The notes under the pieces: model-generated
Databases searched by the model: none
What the model saw: only the letters and a program-made list of their open reading frames with translations
What the model was told of the DNA's origin: nothing
Part shown: in pieces, positions 25,784-33,681 of the stretch
Layout of the letters: the number at the start of each line of letters is the position of its first letter
How positions within the stretch are numbered: position 1 is the first letter of the stretch
Program-made: the position numbers and the translations under genes
Assembly: GCF_000717335.1 (NCBI RefSeq)
Contig: NZ_JNYZ01000011.1
Coordinates: forward strand, 372,001 to 436,000
From: Amycolatopsis jejuensis
GTDB taxonomy: Bacteria > Actinomycetota > Actinomycetes > Mycobacteriales > Pseudonocardiaceae
Direction of reading: 5' to 3'
Length of the DNA stretch: 64,000 nucleotides

Positions 25784-26689
25784 ATGGACTTCGAGCCGTA
25801 CCGGGGTGAGCTGGCCGCCTACTGCTACCGCATGGTCGGCTCGTTCCACGAAGCCGAGGACCTCGTGCAGGAAACCATGCTGCGGGCCTGGAAAGCCCGC
25901 GATCGCTACGACCGCACGCGGGCCTCGGTGCGGACCTGGCTGTACCGGATCGCCACCAACACCTGCCTGACCGCGCTCGAAGGCCGGAAGCGGCGACCGC
26001 TGCCGTCCGGGCTCGGGGCGCCGAGCGACGATCCGGGCGCGCCGCTCGAACCGGCCTTCGACATCCCGTGGCTGCAACCATTTCCCGACTCCCGGCTCGA
26101 AACGGACACGCGCGCCGGGCTGCGGCTGGCCTGGGTCGCGGCCACGCAGACGCTCCCCGCGCGGCAACGGGCGGTCGTCGTGCTGCGGATGGTGCTGGAG
26201 TTCAGCGCGGCCGAGGTCGCGACGCAGCTGGACACCACCGTTCCGGCAGTGAACAGCGCGCTGCAACGGGCCCGCGTCACACTCGCCGACGTCGGTGAGA
26301 TGGACGAGATCGCCGAGCCGGACGACCCCGAGGTGCAGGCGGTGATCGAACGGTACGTCCGGGCGTTCGAGGCCGCTGACGTCGAAGGTCTCGTCCGGCT
26401 GCTCACCGACGACGCCGTCCTGGAGATGCCCCCGGTCCCGCTCTGGTACCGCGGCCGCGACGACTACGGCCGGTTCATGCAGCGCGTGTTCGACCTGCGC
26501 GGCCGGAGCTGGTCGGTCCGGCCGCTCACCGCCAACGGACAGCCCGCCTTCGCCGCCTACACGCCCGACCACCGGCTGCACACGCTGCAGGTCTTCACCG
26601 TCACCGGCGGGCGGATCGCGCACAACGTCGTGTTCGCCGATCCGCGGGTGTTCGAGGCGTTCGGGCTGCCGCCGGAAATTTCTTCGTGA
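25784..26689 (+). CDS. ECF sigma factor with C-terminal SnoaL-like domain
   Basis: 301 residues. Sigma region 2 is at the start (YRMVGSFHEAEDLVQETMLR), region 4 near residues 110-170 (LPARQRAVVVLRMVLEFSAA, then TVPAVNSALQRAR), and a SnoaL-like domain near 185-295. In this class the C-terminal domain replaces an anti-sigma factor as the control element. I chose ATG 25784 because the protein then begins at the conserved DFEPYRGELAAYCYRM; ATG 25766 is an alternative. The gene runs toward the RibD-like reductase gene and is separated from the fasciclin gene by a terminator. Confidence 0.9.
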   Translation: MDFEPYRGELAAYCYRMVGSFHEAEDLVQETMLRAWKARDRYDRTRASVRTWLYRIATNTCLTALEGRKRRPLPSGLGAPSDDPGAPLEPAFDIPWLQPFPDSRLETDTRAGLRLAWVAATQTLPARQRAVVVLRMVLEFSAAEVATQLDTTVPAVNSALQRARVTLADVGEMDEIAEPDDPEVQAVIERYVRAFEAADVEGLVRLLTDDAVLEMPPVPLWYRGRDDYGRFMQRVFDLRGRSWSVRPLTANGQPAFAAYTPDHRLHTLQVFTVTGGRIAHNVVFADPRVFEAFGLPPEISS

Positions 26690-26753
26690 GCACCGATGAG
26701 TCCGGGCGGGGCCGCCGGTAAGTACCGGTGAGCAACGACCGAAAGGACCCCTC

Positions 26754-27308
26754 ATGAGCGTCATCGTGATCGAATTCGTCACCCTCGACGGCATCGTCTC
26801 CGACCCCGACGGCTCGACAGGCACCCCCGGCGGCGGCTGGGCGTTCCGGCACGGCCCGGCCACCGTCGCGGGCGACAAGTTCCAGCTCGGCAGCACCCTC
26901 GACCACGGCGTCCTCCTGCTCGGACGCGCCACCTGGCAGCTGTTCTCCCGGCTCTGGCCACACCGCGACGACCCGTTCTCGACCCGGATGAACGCCGTCC
27001 CCAAGCTGGTCGCGAGCACCTCGCTCACCGACCTGAGCGCGTGGCAGAACTCGTCCCTCCTCGACGGCGACCTGGTCGAGGCGGTCGAACGGGAACAACG
27101 CGACATCGTGATCGCGGGCAGCGTGCGTCTCGTACACGCCTTGCAGGCCAAGGACTTGATCGACGAGTACCGGCTGCTGACCTTCCCGACCGTCCTGGGC
27201 ACCGGCGAGCGGCTCTTCCCCGCCGGAACCACGCCGACACACCTGGAATGCGTCGCGACGGAACCGGCCGGGGCCGCGATCCTCTCCCGGTACACGCGCG
27301 GGGCTTGA
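26754..27308 (+). CDS. Dihydrofolate-reductase-like (RibD C-terminal) protein
   Basis: 184-residue reductase-fold protein starting VIVIEFVTLDGIVSDPDGS. LLLGRATWQLFSRLWP and IVIAGSVRLVHALQAKDLID carry the NADPH-binding Gly motifs and the late pattern FPTVLGTGERLF is diagnostic. These proteins are widespread in actinomycetes beside SnoaL-type ECF sigma genes, as here, and are probably not true folate enzymes. GAAAGGA precedes the ATG. Confidence 0.9.
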   Translation: MSVIVIEFVTLDGIVSDPDGSTGTPGGGWAFRHGPATVAGDKFQLGSTLDHGVLLLGRATWQLFSRLWPHRDDPFSTRMNAVPKLVASTSLTDLSAWQNSSLLDGDLVEAVEREQRDIVIAGSVRLVHALQAKDLIDEYRLLTFPTVLGTGERLFPAGTTPTHLECVATEPAGAAILSRYTRGA

Positions 27309-27312
27309 GCGC

Positions 27313-28476
27313 TCAGTCCCAGGTCACCGGCATAGCGGTCAGACCACGGAACACCCAGCCGTCCCACCGGACCGCCCGGCGCGGGTCGGTGCGGAGCCCC
27401 GGCAAACGGTCGTACAGCAGCGGCACCGCGACCTCGCCGACGGAAATCCGCGCCGCCCAGTGGCCCGCGCACAGGTGGACGCCGCTGCCGAAGGCCAGGT
27501 GGGCGCGTTTCGGACGGGCGACGTCGAACTCGTGCGGACGCTCGAACACCGCCGGATCGCGGTTGGCCGCCCCGATCGCCACCCCCAGCGCGGCCCCGGC
27601 CGGGAGGTCCACGCCCTGGAGCACCGTGTCCCTGGTCGTCTCGCGGGGGTACATCCCGATCGGCGACAGCCAGCGGACGGTCTCGTCGAAAGCGGCGCTC
27701 CATCCGGCCGGGTCGGCTTGGTCCGGATGCGCGCTCAACGCCCACACCAGGTTGGTGATCATGTGCTGCGGTTCGTTCATCCCGCCGGAAATCGTGAGCT
27801 TCACATTCGCCCGGACGGCGGCATCGGACAGCTCGCTGTTCGCCAGCGCGGACGTCATCGAGCCGTCGGGATGCGCCCGGTAGTGCGGAATGAGGTCGTC
27901 GAGCAGCTCGTCGACCTCTCGCTGGGCGGCATCACTGCGGGCCCAGAGTTCGGGGTCGTCAGCGAGGTTGCCGATACCCGCGATGAACGCGTGCGACCAC
28001 CGGCGGATGTCCTCGTGCGGCACGTCGCGCAGGCCGAGCAGGTCGGCGAGGTTCTGCGCGGCCAGCGGGGCGGCGTAGTCGCGATTGAGGTCGGCCTCTG
28101 CCGGACCGCGCTCGACCAGCGCGGCGAGAAAGGTCTCGGCATTGCGCCGGAACACCGGGACCCACGTCTCCCGGACACCTTTCGGCCGCAGGACCGGGTT
28201 GATCGGACCACGTTCGGCCGCGTGCTCGGGGTCGTCCTTGCGGAGCATCGGCGGCGCCCCGAACGCCCGCGTCATGGTGGCTCCGCTGACGTTCGCCGAG
28301 TACGTCTCCTGGTCGGTCTCGATGGCCCGGCAGGCCTCGAAAGTCGTTGCGAGGTAACGATTCAGCGGCGGAACCCAGACCACCGGGCCGAGCTCGCGCA
28401 GCCGATCGTAGGTGTCGTACGGGTCACGCAGCATCGCGGCGGGGTCCACCCAGTCCGCGGTGGGGGCAACGCTCAT
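27313..28476 (-). CDS. Cytochrome P450 (class I, GGxNEP type)
   Basis: 387-residue soluble heme monooxygenase. The heme-binding loop is FGSGVHLCAG near residue 335 and the ExxR motif is ETVR. The I-helix reads SGGMNEPQ: the acid/alcohol Thr normally in (A/G)GxD/ET is absent, so proton delivery to bound oxygen must use other groups. The stop of the upstream reductase overlaps its ATG. Order in the operon is ferredoxin, ferredoxin reductase, P450, a complete class I chain on paper. Substrate not predictable. Confidence 0.92.
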   Translation of the reverse strand: MSVAPTADWVDPAAMLRDPYDTYDRLRELGPVVWVPPLNRYLATTFEACRAIETDQETYSANVSGATMTRAFGAPPMLRKDDPEHAAERGPINPVLRPKGVRETWVPVFRRNAETFLAALVERGPAEADLNRDYAAPLAAQNLADLLGLRDVPHEDIRRWSHAFIAGIGNLADDPELWARSDAAQREVDELLDDLIPHYRAHPDGSMTSALANSELSDAAVRANVKLTISGGMNEPQHMITNLVWALSAHPDQADPAGWSAAFDETVRWLSPIGMYPRETTRDTVLQGVDLPAGAALGVAIGAANRDPAVFERPHEFDVARPKRAHLAFGSGVHLCAGHWAARISVGEVAVPLLYDRLPGLRTDPRRAVRWDGWVFRGLTAMPVTWD

Positions 28477-29192
28477 CGGGCACTCCTTTGCGACGATGAA
28501 AGGTCGGCATGATCCAACGCCCGGCGCGCCGCAAGATGATCGGCCAGGCGGTTGAGCGACTTGCCCGCGACCAGGCGGCCGTCGCGGTAACACTGCACGG
28601 GAACGTCCACCGCGGCTCCGTCGTCCGGCCGCGCGAGACCGGCGACGTGTTTGCCGTGCGCGGTCGCATTCTGCACCGACTCCAGCCAGGCCCGACCGAC
28701 CCCGGCCGGAAAGGCAGCACAGTCACCGATGGCGTAACCCACGGGATCCGCCGCCCGAAGGGGCTCGTCGACGAGGATTCCGTCGTCAACTGCCAACCCC
28801 GCCGCCCACGCCAGGTCGCCCCGCGGCCGGACCTCGACCCCGATCAGCACCGGGTCGGCGAGAGTGACGCGCCTGCGGTAACCCTTGCTGCGCAACAAGT
28901 CCGCGACCTGCACCCCGCCGTGCCCGGCACCGTCCACGGCAACCGACCGGGCAGCGACCAGCTTCGGCCGCAGCTTCCGGGCATCGGCGAGGGTCCGGAG
29001 CTCGTGCACACCAGCCAGGTCGATCCCGGGGACCACCAGGCGGCGGGTGACCGCACCGGTCGCCAGAACCAGCTGCGTGTACGGCAATTCCTCGTCACTG
29101 TCCAGCACCACCACCTGCTGCCTGCGGTAACCCTTGCTGCGCAACAAGTCCGCAACCCGACCAGCCCCGACGACCACCACCGAGCCGGTCAT
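28473..29192 (-). CDS. Internally rearranged NAD(P)H-ferredoxin reductase
   Basis: Only 239 residues versus about 390-410 for rhodocoxin/putidaredoxin-reductase-type flavoproteins. Recognisable pieces are ELPYTQLVLATGA, VHELRTLADARKL, AAGLAVDDGILVDEPLR and AIGDCAAFP. The first Rossmann motif is broken (GAGRVADL). The FAD region with the RPPLSK motif is missing, and so is most of the NAD-binding domain after GAGHGGVQ. The same sequence ADLLRSKGYRR occurs at both junctions, encoded by an exact 34-base repeat. The frame is open and overlaps both neighbours (ATGA), but the product is unlikely to bind cofactors normally. It is a pseudogene candidate or an assembly collapse. Confidence 0.75.
   Translation of the reverse strand: MTGSVVVVGAGRVADLLRSKGYRRQQVVVLDSDEELPYTQLVLATGAVTRRLVVPGIDLAGVHELRTLADARKLRPKLVAARSVAVDGAGHGGVQVADLLRSKGYRRRVTLADPVLIGVEVRPRGDLAWAAGLAVDDGILVDEPLRAADPVGYAIGDCAAFPAGVGRAWLESVQNATAHGKHVAGLARPDDGAAVDVPVQCYRDGRLVAGKSLNRLADHLAARRALDHADLSSSQRSAR
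28871..28904. repeat. 34-base direct repeat, copy 1, in the ferredoxin reductase
   Basis: Identical over 34 bases to 29120-29153, 249 bases (83 codons) apart and in the same frame. This copy sits where the NAD-binding domain should be and marks a deletion junction there. Confidence 0.95.
29120..29153. repeat. 34-base direct repeat, copy 2, in the ferredoxin reductase
   Basis: Second copy, located at the FAD-binding Rossmann motif near the protein start. Both missing segments of the enzyme abut a copy, which points to recombination between repeats or to collapse during assembly. Confidence 0.95.
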
Positions 29193-29515
29193 TCCAGGCC
29201 CGCCGGAACGTCGACCTCGAGCTCCTCCAGCGCGCCGCCCAGCGGGAGCTGGCAGCCGAGCCGGCTGCGCCGCGGATCGCGCGGGGCGACCGTGAAGTCG
29301 AGCATCGCGTCCTCGTCCTCGCTCAGTCCAGGCAGCGCGTCGAGGTACGGCTCCCGGACGTAGACGTGGCAGGTGGCGCACATCGCCTGTCCGCCGCATT
29401 CGCCGATGATGCCGGGCACGCCGATGCGGACCGCGGCCCGCATCACGCTCGTTCCCGGCTCCGCGGCCACGGTTTCGGCCGGAGCTCCGTCGCGGTGGAA
29501 GGTCACTTTCGGCAC
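29189..29515 (-). CDS. [2Fe-2S] ferredoxin, putidaredoxin type
   Basis: 108-residue electron carrier. The cluster ligands are in ECGGQAMCATCHVYV (Cys-x5-Cys-x2-Cys) and a late Cys in SRLGCQLPL. The GTG at 29515 follows GAGGAGG at a slightly long ten-base spacing. The stop overlaps the reductase start, so ferredoxin, reductase and P450 are translationally coupled. It should donate electrons to the P450 encoded two genes later. Confidence 0.92.
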   Translation of the reverse strand: MPKVTFHRDGAPAETVAAEPGTSVMRAAVRIGVPGIIGECGGQAMCATCHVYVREPYLDALPGLSEDEDAMLDFTVAPRDPRRSRLGCQLPLGGALEELEVDVPAGLE

Positions 29516-29564
29516 TGTCCGGACACCTCCTCGGGTCGTTCCGTCCAGCGTCGGCCACCGGCGG

Positions 29565-29580
29565 ACTGCTGAAAAGCAGT
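29565..29580. promoter_or_regulatory. Candidate LysR box between the P450 operon and its LysR gene
   Basis: Perfect inverted repeat ACTGCTGAAAAGCAGT (6-base arms, AT-containing centre), 50 bases upstream of the ferredoxin start and 46 bases upstream of the divergent LysR start. Divergent layout and symmetry fit a LysR regulator controlling both transcripts. Confidence 0.6.
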
Positions 29581-29626
29581 AGTTTCGCAGGATCAATCCG
29601 AGGAAAACTTGCTTTAGGCTGAGCCG

Positions 29627-30526
29627 ATGAGCGGGTTCACCCTCCGGCAGCTCGAGTACTTCGTCACGGTCGCCGACCGCGGGACGCTGGCCGCGGCCGG
29701 CGCGCACCACCACATCTCGCAGTCGGCGGTGTCGCTGGCCGTCACGGAGCTGGAGCGCGCGCTCGGCGTCCAGCTCCTGATGCGCCGCAAGGCCCGCGGA
29801 ATCGAACTCACCCACGCCGCACGGCAGGTGCTGCCGGAAATCCGGAGCCTGCTCGCGCACGCGGGTGAGGTGCGCTCGTCCGCGCGCAGCCACGGGCAGT
29901 CGGTGAGCGGCGACCTCGTGGTCGGCTGTTTTCCCACGCTCACCCCGTTTCTGCTCCCCGAGATCCTGCGGCACTTCCCGGCGGACCATCCCGGCGTCAC
30001 CGTGCAGCTGCTGGAGGGCACGATGGCCGAGATGCAGGCCCGGCTGCGCGACGGCACCTGCGAGGTCGCGCTGATCTACCGCCTCGGGATCGCCACCGAC
30101 ATCACCACGCATCTGCTGTACCCGGTCCGCCCGTACGTCCTGCTGGCGGCGGACCACCGGCTCGCCGGGCCCGGGCCGATCTCGCTGGCCGAGCTGCGCG
30201 GCGAGCCCATGGTGATGCTCGACATGCCGCCGAGCGCCGACCTGTTCCGCGAGGTCCTCGCCGCCGGCGGCGTCGACCCCGACGTGCGGTTCACCACCAC
30301 GCACTTCGAATCCGTGCGCTCCCTCGTCGCGAGCGGCGCCGGGTATTCGCTGCTCCTGCAACGCCCCGCGCAGACCTCGACGTACGCCGGGCCGCCGCTG
30401 GTGTACCGCGAGATCATCGAGGAGGTCCGCACGGTCGACGTCGTCCTCGCGCACGCGCGCGACGCCCGGCTCACCCGCCGGGCGCACGCTTTCGCGGACT
30501 TCTGCCGGGGGAAGTTCGGCACCTGA
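29627..30526 (+). CDS. LysR-family regulator
   Basis: 299 residues. The N-terminal winged helix (TLRQLEYFVTVADRGTLAAA, QSAVSLAVTELERALGVQLL) is followed by a periplasmic-binding-type effector domain (VSGDLVVGCFPTLTPFLLPE onward). It is divergent from the ferredoxin/reductase/P450 operon with a palindrome between them, so it likely activates that operon in response to the P450 substrate or product. Confidence 0.93.
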   Translation: MSGFTLRQLEYFVTVADRGTLAAAGAHHHISQSAVSLAVTELERALGVQLLMRRKARGIELTHAARQVLPEIRSLLAHAGEVRSSARSHGQSVSGDLVVGCFPTLTPFLLPEILRHFPADHPGVTVQLLEGTMAEMQARLRDGTCEVALIYRLGIATDITTHLLYPVRPYVLLAADHRLAGPGPISLAELRGEPMVMLDMPPSADLFREVLAAGGVDPDVRFTTTHFESVRSLVASGAGYSLLLQRPAQTSTYAGPPLVYREIIEEVRTVDVVLAHARDARLTRRAHAFADFCRGKFGT

Positions 30527-30589
30527 AACCCGGGTTGCCGTACATTGTGGATCACCAGCGAACGAGCAGCCGTGGAGCCGGACTAGACC

Positions 30590-31876
30590 ATGTTGATCCC
30601 TGCCCTGATCGTGCTGCCTGCCGCCATCCTGATCCGCGCGCTCGCCGCACGGCAGCTGGACCGCTGGAACATCGCCGCACCCGTGCTGATGGTGCTGTGC
30701 GGGGTCGCGACCGCGTTGTTCGTGAGACCGGACAGCCTGCTGCGGGTCTTCAACACCGAGATCGCCCAGCACGTCGCCGAGATCATCCTCGCGATGCTGC
30801 TCTTCGTCGACGCCACCGAGGTCCGCGGCGGACGGCTGTGGGGGCATGCGCCGGGAATCGTCGGGCGGGTGCTGCTGATCGCGCTCCCGGTGAGCCTGGC
30901 GGCGGCGATGCTGCTCGGCACGGTGATGTACCCGAACCTGTCGTGGCCGCTGCTCCTGGTGATCGCGTGCGTGGTGATCCCGAGCGACTTCGCGGCCGCC
31001 GAACGCGTGGTGCGGGACCGGCGGCTGCCCGCGCAGGTGCGCAGCGTGCTGAACGTCGAAAGCGGGTTCAACGACGGCCTGGTCTCCCCGATCTTCCTGT
31101 TCGCCCTCATCCTCGCCCGCAGCGACAACACCGCGGACACCGCGGAAAAGGCCATCGCGACCGCGTTGCCGTTCGCCATCAAGGCGATCATCGGGGGCGC
31201 GGTGGTCGGATCGGTGATCGCGATCCTGCTGTTCCTGGCCGTCCGGGCGGGATGGACGTCCGACCAGGGGCGCCGGATCACCGTGCTGACCACGCCGCTT
31301 TTGACCTACGGCGCCACGGTCGCGATCGGCGGCAACGGGTTCGTCGCGTCGTTCGTGTGCGGGATCGCGTTCCGGTACGTGTACCGCGGGTTCGCCGCCC
31401 GGGACCTGCGCAAGCCGGTGAGCCGTGCCCGCGAGCACTTCTCCCGGCCGTCGTCGGACCTGCAGCTGCTCGAGGAGGTCACCGGCATCCTCACGATGGC
31501 GATGTGGTTCGTCGTCGGGGCCGCCGCGGTGGTCGTGGCGTCGTTCGGGGTGCGGTGGCAGCCGATCGTGTTCTGCCTCGCCGCGCTCACCGTGCTGCGG
31601 ATCGTCCCGGTAATGCTGTCGCTGGCCGGCACCCGGATGTCCTATCGGGACAGATTCCTCGTCGGCACCCTCGGCCCGCGCGGCACCACGTCGATCGTCT
31701 TCGGGCTGCTGGCGATCAACGGCCTGTCCGAAACCGCCGAGGACACCGTCCTCACGCTCACCGTCGCGTGCGTGCTGGGCAGCGTGCTGCTGCACGGGCT
31801 CGGGGCCACCCCGCTGATCAACGGCCTGATGTCCGGGCGGTCGAGGGCACGGGAACTCACCACAGCCCGGAAGTGA
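30590..31876 (+). CDS. CPA1-type cation/proton antiporter
   Basis: 428-residue membrane protein with about twelve hydrophobic segments. The transport-site region reads LNVESGFNDGLVSPIFLF with the conserved Asn-Asp pair region of NhaP-type exchangers, and LGPRGTTSIVFGLLAI is another family motif. It should exchange Na+ or K+ for H+ across the cytoplasmic membrane. A promoter region without notable palindromes precedes it; the short LuxR gene follows 94 bases later. Confidence 0.88.
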   Translation: MLIPALIVLPAAILIRALAARQLDRWNIAAPVLMVLCGVATALFVRPDSLLRVFNTEIAQHVAEIILAMLLFVDATEVRGGRLWGHAPGIVGRVLLIALPVSLAAAMLLGTVMYPNLSWPLLLVIACVVIPSDFAAAERVVRDRRLPAQVRSVLNVESGFNDGLVSPIFLFALILARSDNTADTAEKAIATALPFAIKAIIGGAVVGSVIAILLFLAVRAGWTSDQGRRITVLTTPLLTYGATVAIGGNGFVASFVCGIAFRYVYRGFAARDLRKPVSRAREHFSRPSSDLQLLEEVTGILTMAMWFVVGAAAVVVASFGVRWQPIVFCLAALTVLRIVPVMLSLAGTRMSYRDRFLVGTLGPRGTTSIVFGLLAINGLSETAEDTVLTLTVACVLGSVLLHGLGATPLINGLMSGRSRARELTTARK

Positions 31877-31970
31877 CCTGCGCAAGCCGGGAATGCCACT
31901 TCGGGCAGATCGGCAACCCCCTCGTTCCACAGCCGCCGCACACCCGAGGCTCTGCCGATACGTTGGCGGC

Positions 31971-32546
31971 ATGGACTCGAGCGACGCTACCCGGAGCCTG
32001 GCCACGAGCCGGGCCGAGAGTTCTTCCGCACGCCGGCTGCCGGTCCTCAGCGCCCGGGCCCGGCTGCTGGTCGATGCGGCCGCCGCCTTCGACCGCCCGT
32101 TCACCCTCTACGAAGCCGCCGATCTCCTCCGGCTGCACGCCGTCCTGCTGCTGGTTCCCGCGGAAGAGGTGCTCGAAGCCGGCCTCTTCGCCACCGCAGG
32201 GAAAAACCTGGTCCTCCGGGACACCAGCCGCCACGAGCTGCTCTCCGCGCTGCCGGAGCCGCTCCGGCACGTCCTCGAAACCGAAGCCCGTTCATGTCTC
32301 GGCCGTGACTCCGCCGCGGCACCGGCCGCAGAGGTGTCCTGGCAACCGCTGACCCAGGCGGAAGCCCGGGTCGCCCAATACGTGGCCAAGTCCAAGAAGA
32401 ACCGGGAGATCGCCCGTTCCCTCAGCGTTTCGCTGCACACCGTCGAGAGCCATCTGCGGAACATCTTCAGTAAGCTGGGGGTCCCCAACCGGGTGGCGCT
32501 CGCCTGCTGGGTCAGGGAACGCCAGTCCACCGTGGCCGGGAGCTGA
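31971..32546 (+). CDS. Small LuxR-type regulator
   Basis: 191 residues. The C-terminal 65 residues form a LuxR/GerE helix-turn-helix (LTQAEARVAQYVAKSKKNRE, SLSVSLHTVESHLRNIFSKL). The N-terminal part, FTLYEAADLLRLHAVLLLVP onward, is helical and resembles the winged or linker region of LAL regulators, but there is no ATPase domain. I start at ATG 31971; upstream codons are in poor context. It ends 16 bases from the convergent griH gene, making it the best candidate pathway regulator of the biosynthetic cluster. Confidence 0.85.
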   Translation: MDSSDATRSLATSRAESSSARRLPVLSARARLLVDAAAAFDRPFTLYEAADLLRLHAVLLLVPAEEVLEAGLFATAGKNLVLRDTSRHELLSALPEPLRHVLETEARSCLGRDSAAAPAAEVSWQPLTQAEARVAQYVAKSKKNREIARSLSVSLHTVESHLRNIFSKLGVPNRVALACWVRERQSTVAGS

Positions 32547-32562
32547 ACGCCGGGGCAGGCCG

Positions 32563-33669
32563 CTATTTCTCGATGCAGAACTCGTCGATCGCGTACCCCA
32601 CGTGCCGGTCCGCGGACGGCAGGTAGCCGAGCACTTTGTCCCCTGGCACCAGCTCGGTGCTGTTCAGCACCGCACCGCCGGGCCCGAGCACCCGGACGTG
32701 CCAGTCGTCCTGGAGGATCAGGTTCACCGTGCGACCGTCCGCGGCGACCGCGTCCACCGAGATGAGCGGGCGGGTCTCGATCTTCACCCGGCCGACGGTG
32801 ACGGCCCGGGTCGCCCCCTTCACGTCGACGGCAAGCACTTTGGACCCGGTCCGCAGCTCGGATAGGTAACTGGTCCGATCGCTCTCCCCGGAGATCGTGT
32901 ACGACATGATCGCGCCCGCGTTGACCCGGAACGGCCGGGTCGGCATGTACGGCAGCGGATGCGTCTCCGAGACGCACAGGATCATGCCCTTCGAATGCGA
33001 CCCGACGAGAATCCCTTCGTCCTCGCGGAAGTGCGAGCAGGTGTCCACGCACGCCCGCTCCCCCATGCCGACGTGCGCGGTCGCGGTGATCTCGAGCTCG
33101 GTCAGGTCGAGGTGCCCGACCCGCGACTGCGCGGCGGCCATCAGCGCGGTGACGTCGCCGACTTTCCCGGGGGCCAGCATCACTCCGTCGGAACCGCGCT
33201 CCAGCACCCCGAACGTCACCGCCGCTTCCGCCACGTTCTGCGCGGCCGTGATGATCCGGCCCTCCGCGGTCGCCGCCGCGGCGAGCACGATCTCCAGCGG
33301 GATCGTCGTCGGATCGCGGAACACGAGCACCGACCACTGCTCGGTGCGGGCGGTCTCGTTGGCCAGCTCCAAGCTGTCGGCGTCCACGATCTCGACCGAC
33401 CGGCCCAGCTCGGCGCCCGGATAGTCGGCGAGCACCGCCGCCGGGTCGGCGCCCGCCGGCACGATCACGACATCGGGGCTCGGCAGGTCCTCGCCGGCGG
33501 GCGCGGGGGCGCCGTCGGTCAGGAGCACCTTCCGGACCGTCGGCGGCAGGTCTTTCAGATCACGGGGATCGGCCGCGACAACACCGTCCACGCGCTGGTG
33601 CACGGCCTCCTCGACAATGGCGTTCCGCTGCTGTGCGAGACCACGGACGTCGATCCAGGCAAGCTTCAT
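32563..33669 (-). CDS. griH: 3-amino-4-hydroxybenzoate synthase / DHQ synthase II family
   Basis: 368-residue member of the 3-dehydroquinate synthase II family, which includes GriH of the grixazone pathway. Distinctive segments are MKLAWIDVRG at the start, GDVTALMAAAQSRVGHLDL, CSHFREDEGILVGSHSKGM and RPFRVNAGAIMSYTISG. GriH cyclises the seven-carbon amino-sugar-phosphate made by GriI into 3-amino-4-hydroxybenzoic acid. The griI homologue is directly upstream with a 12-base gap, which is why I prefer the secondary-metabolite role over aromatic amino acid synthesis. The gene converges on a LuxR regulator. Confidence 0.88.
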   Translation of the reverse strand: MKLAWIDVRGLAQQRNAIVEEAVHQRVDGVVAADPRDLKDLPPTVRKVLLTDGAPAPAGEDLPSPDVVIVPAGADPAAVLADYPGAELGRSVEIVDADSLELANETARTEQWSVLVFRDPTTIPLEIVLAAAATAEGRIITAAQNVAEAAVTFGVLERGSDGVMLAPGKVGDVTALMAAAQSRVGHLDLTELEITATAHVGMGERACVDTCSHFREDEGILVGSHSKGMILCVSETHPLPYMPTRPFRVNAGAIMSYTISGESDRTSYLSELRTGSKVLAVDVKGATRAVTVGRVKIETRPLISVDAVAADGRTVNLILQDDWHVRVLGPGGAVLNSTELVPGDKVLGYLPSADRHVGYAIDEFCIEK

Positions 33670-33681
33670 GTGAGCTACTCC

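Noticed and set aside
24470..27745. 1091-codon minus-strand frame
   Set aside because: Crosses four well-supported plus-strand genes and a terminator; composition is shadow-like.
29516..32104. Upstream extension of the minus-strand ferredoxin frame
   Set aside because: The frame is open through LysR and antiporter genes only because of high GC; the ferredoxin begins at GTG 29515.
32563..33669. Shikimate-pathway 3-dehydroquinate synthase II
   Set aside because: Possible by family, but adjacency to the GriI-like aldolase and a biosynthetic operon favours 3-amino-4-hydroxybenzoate formation.
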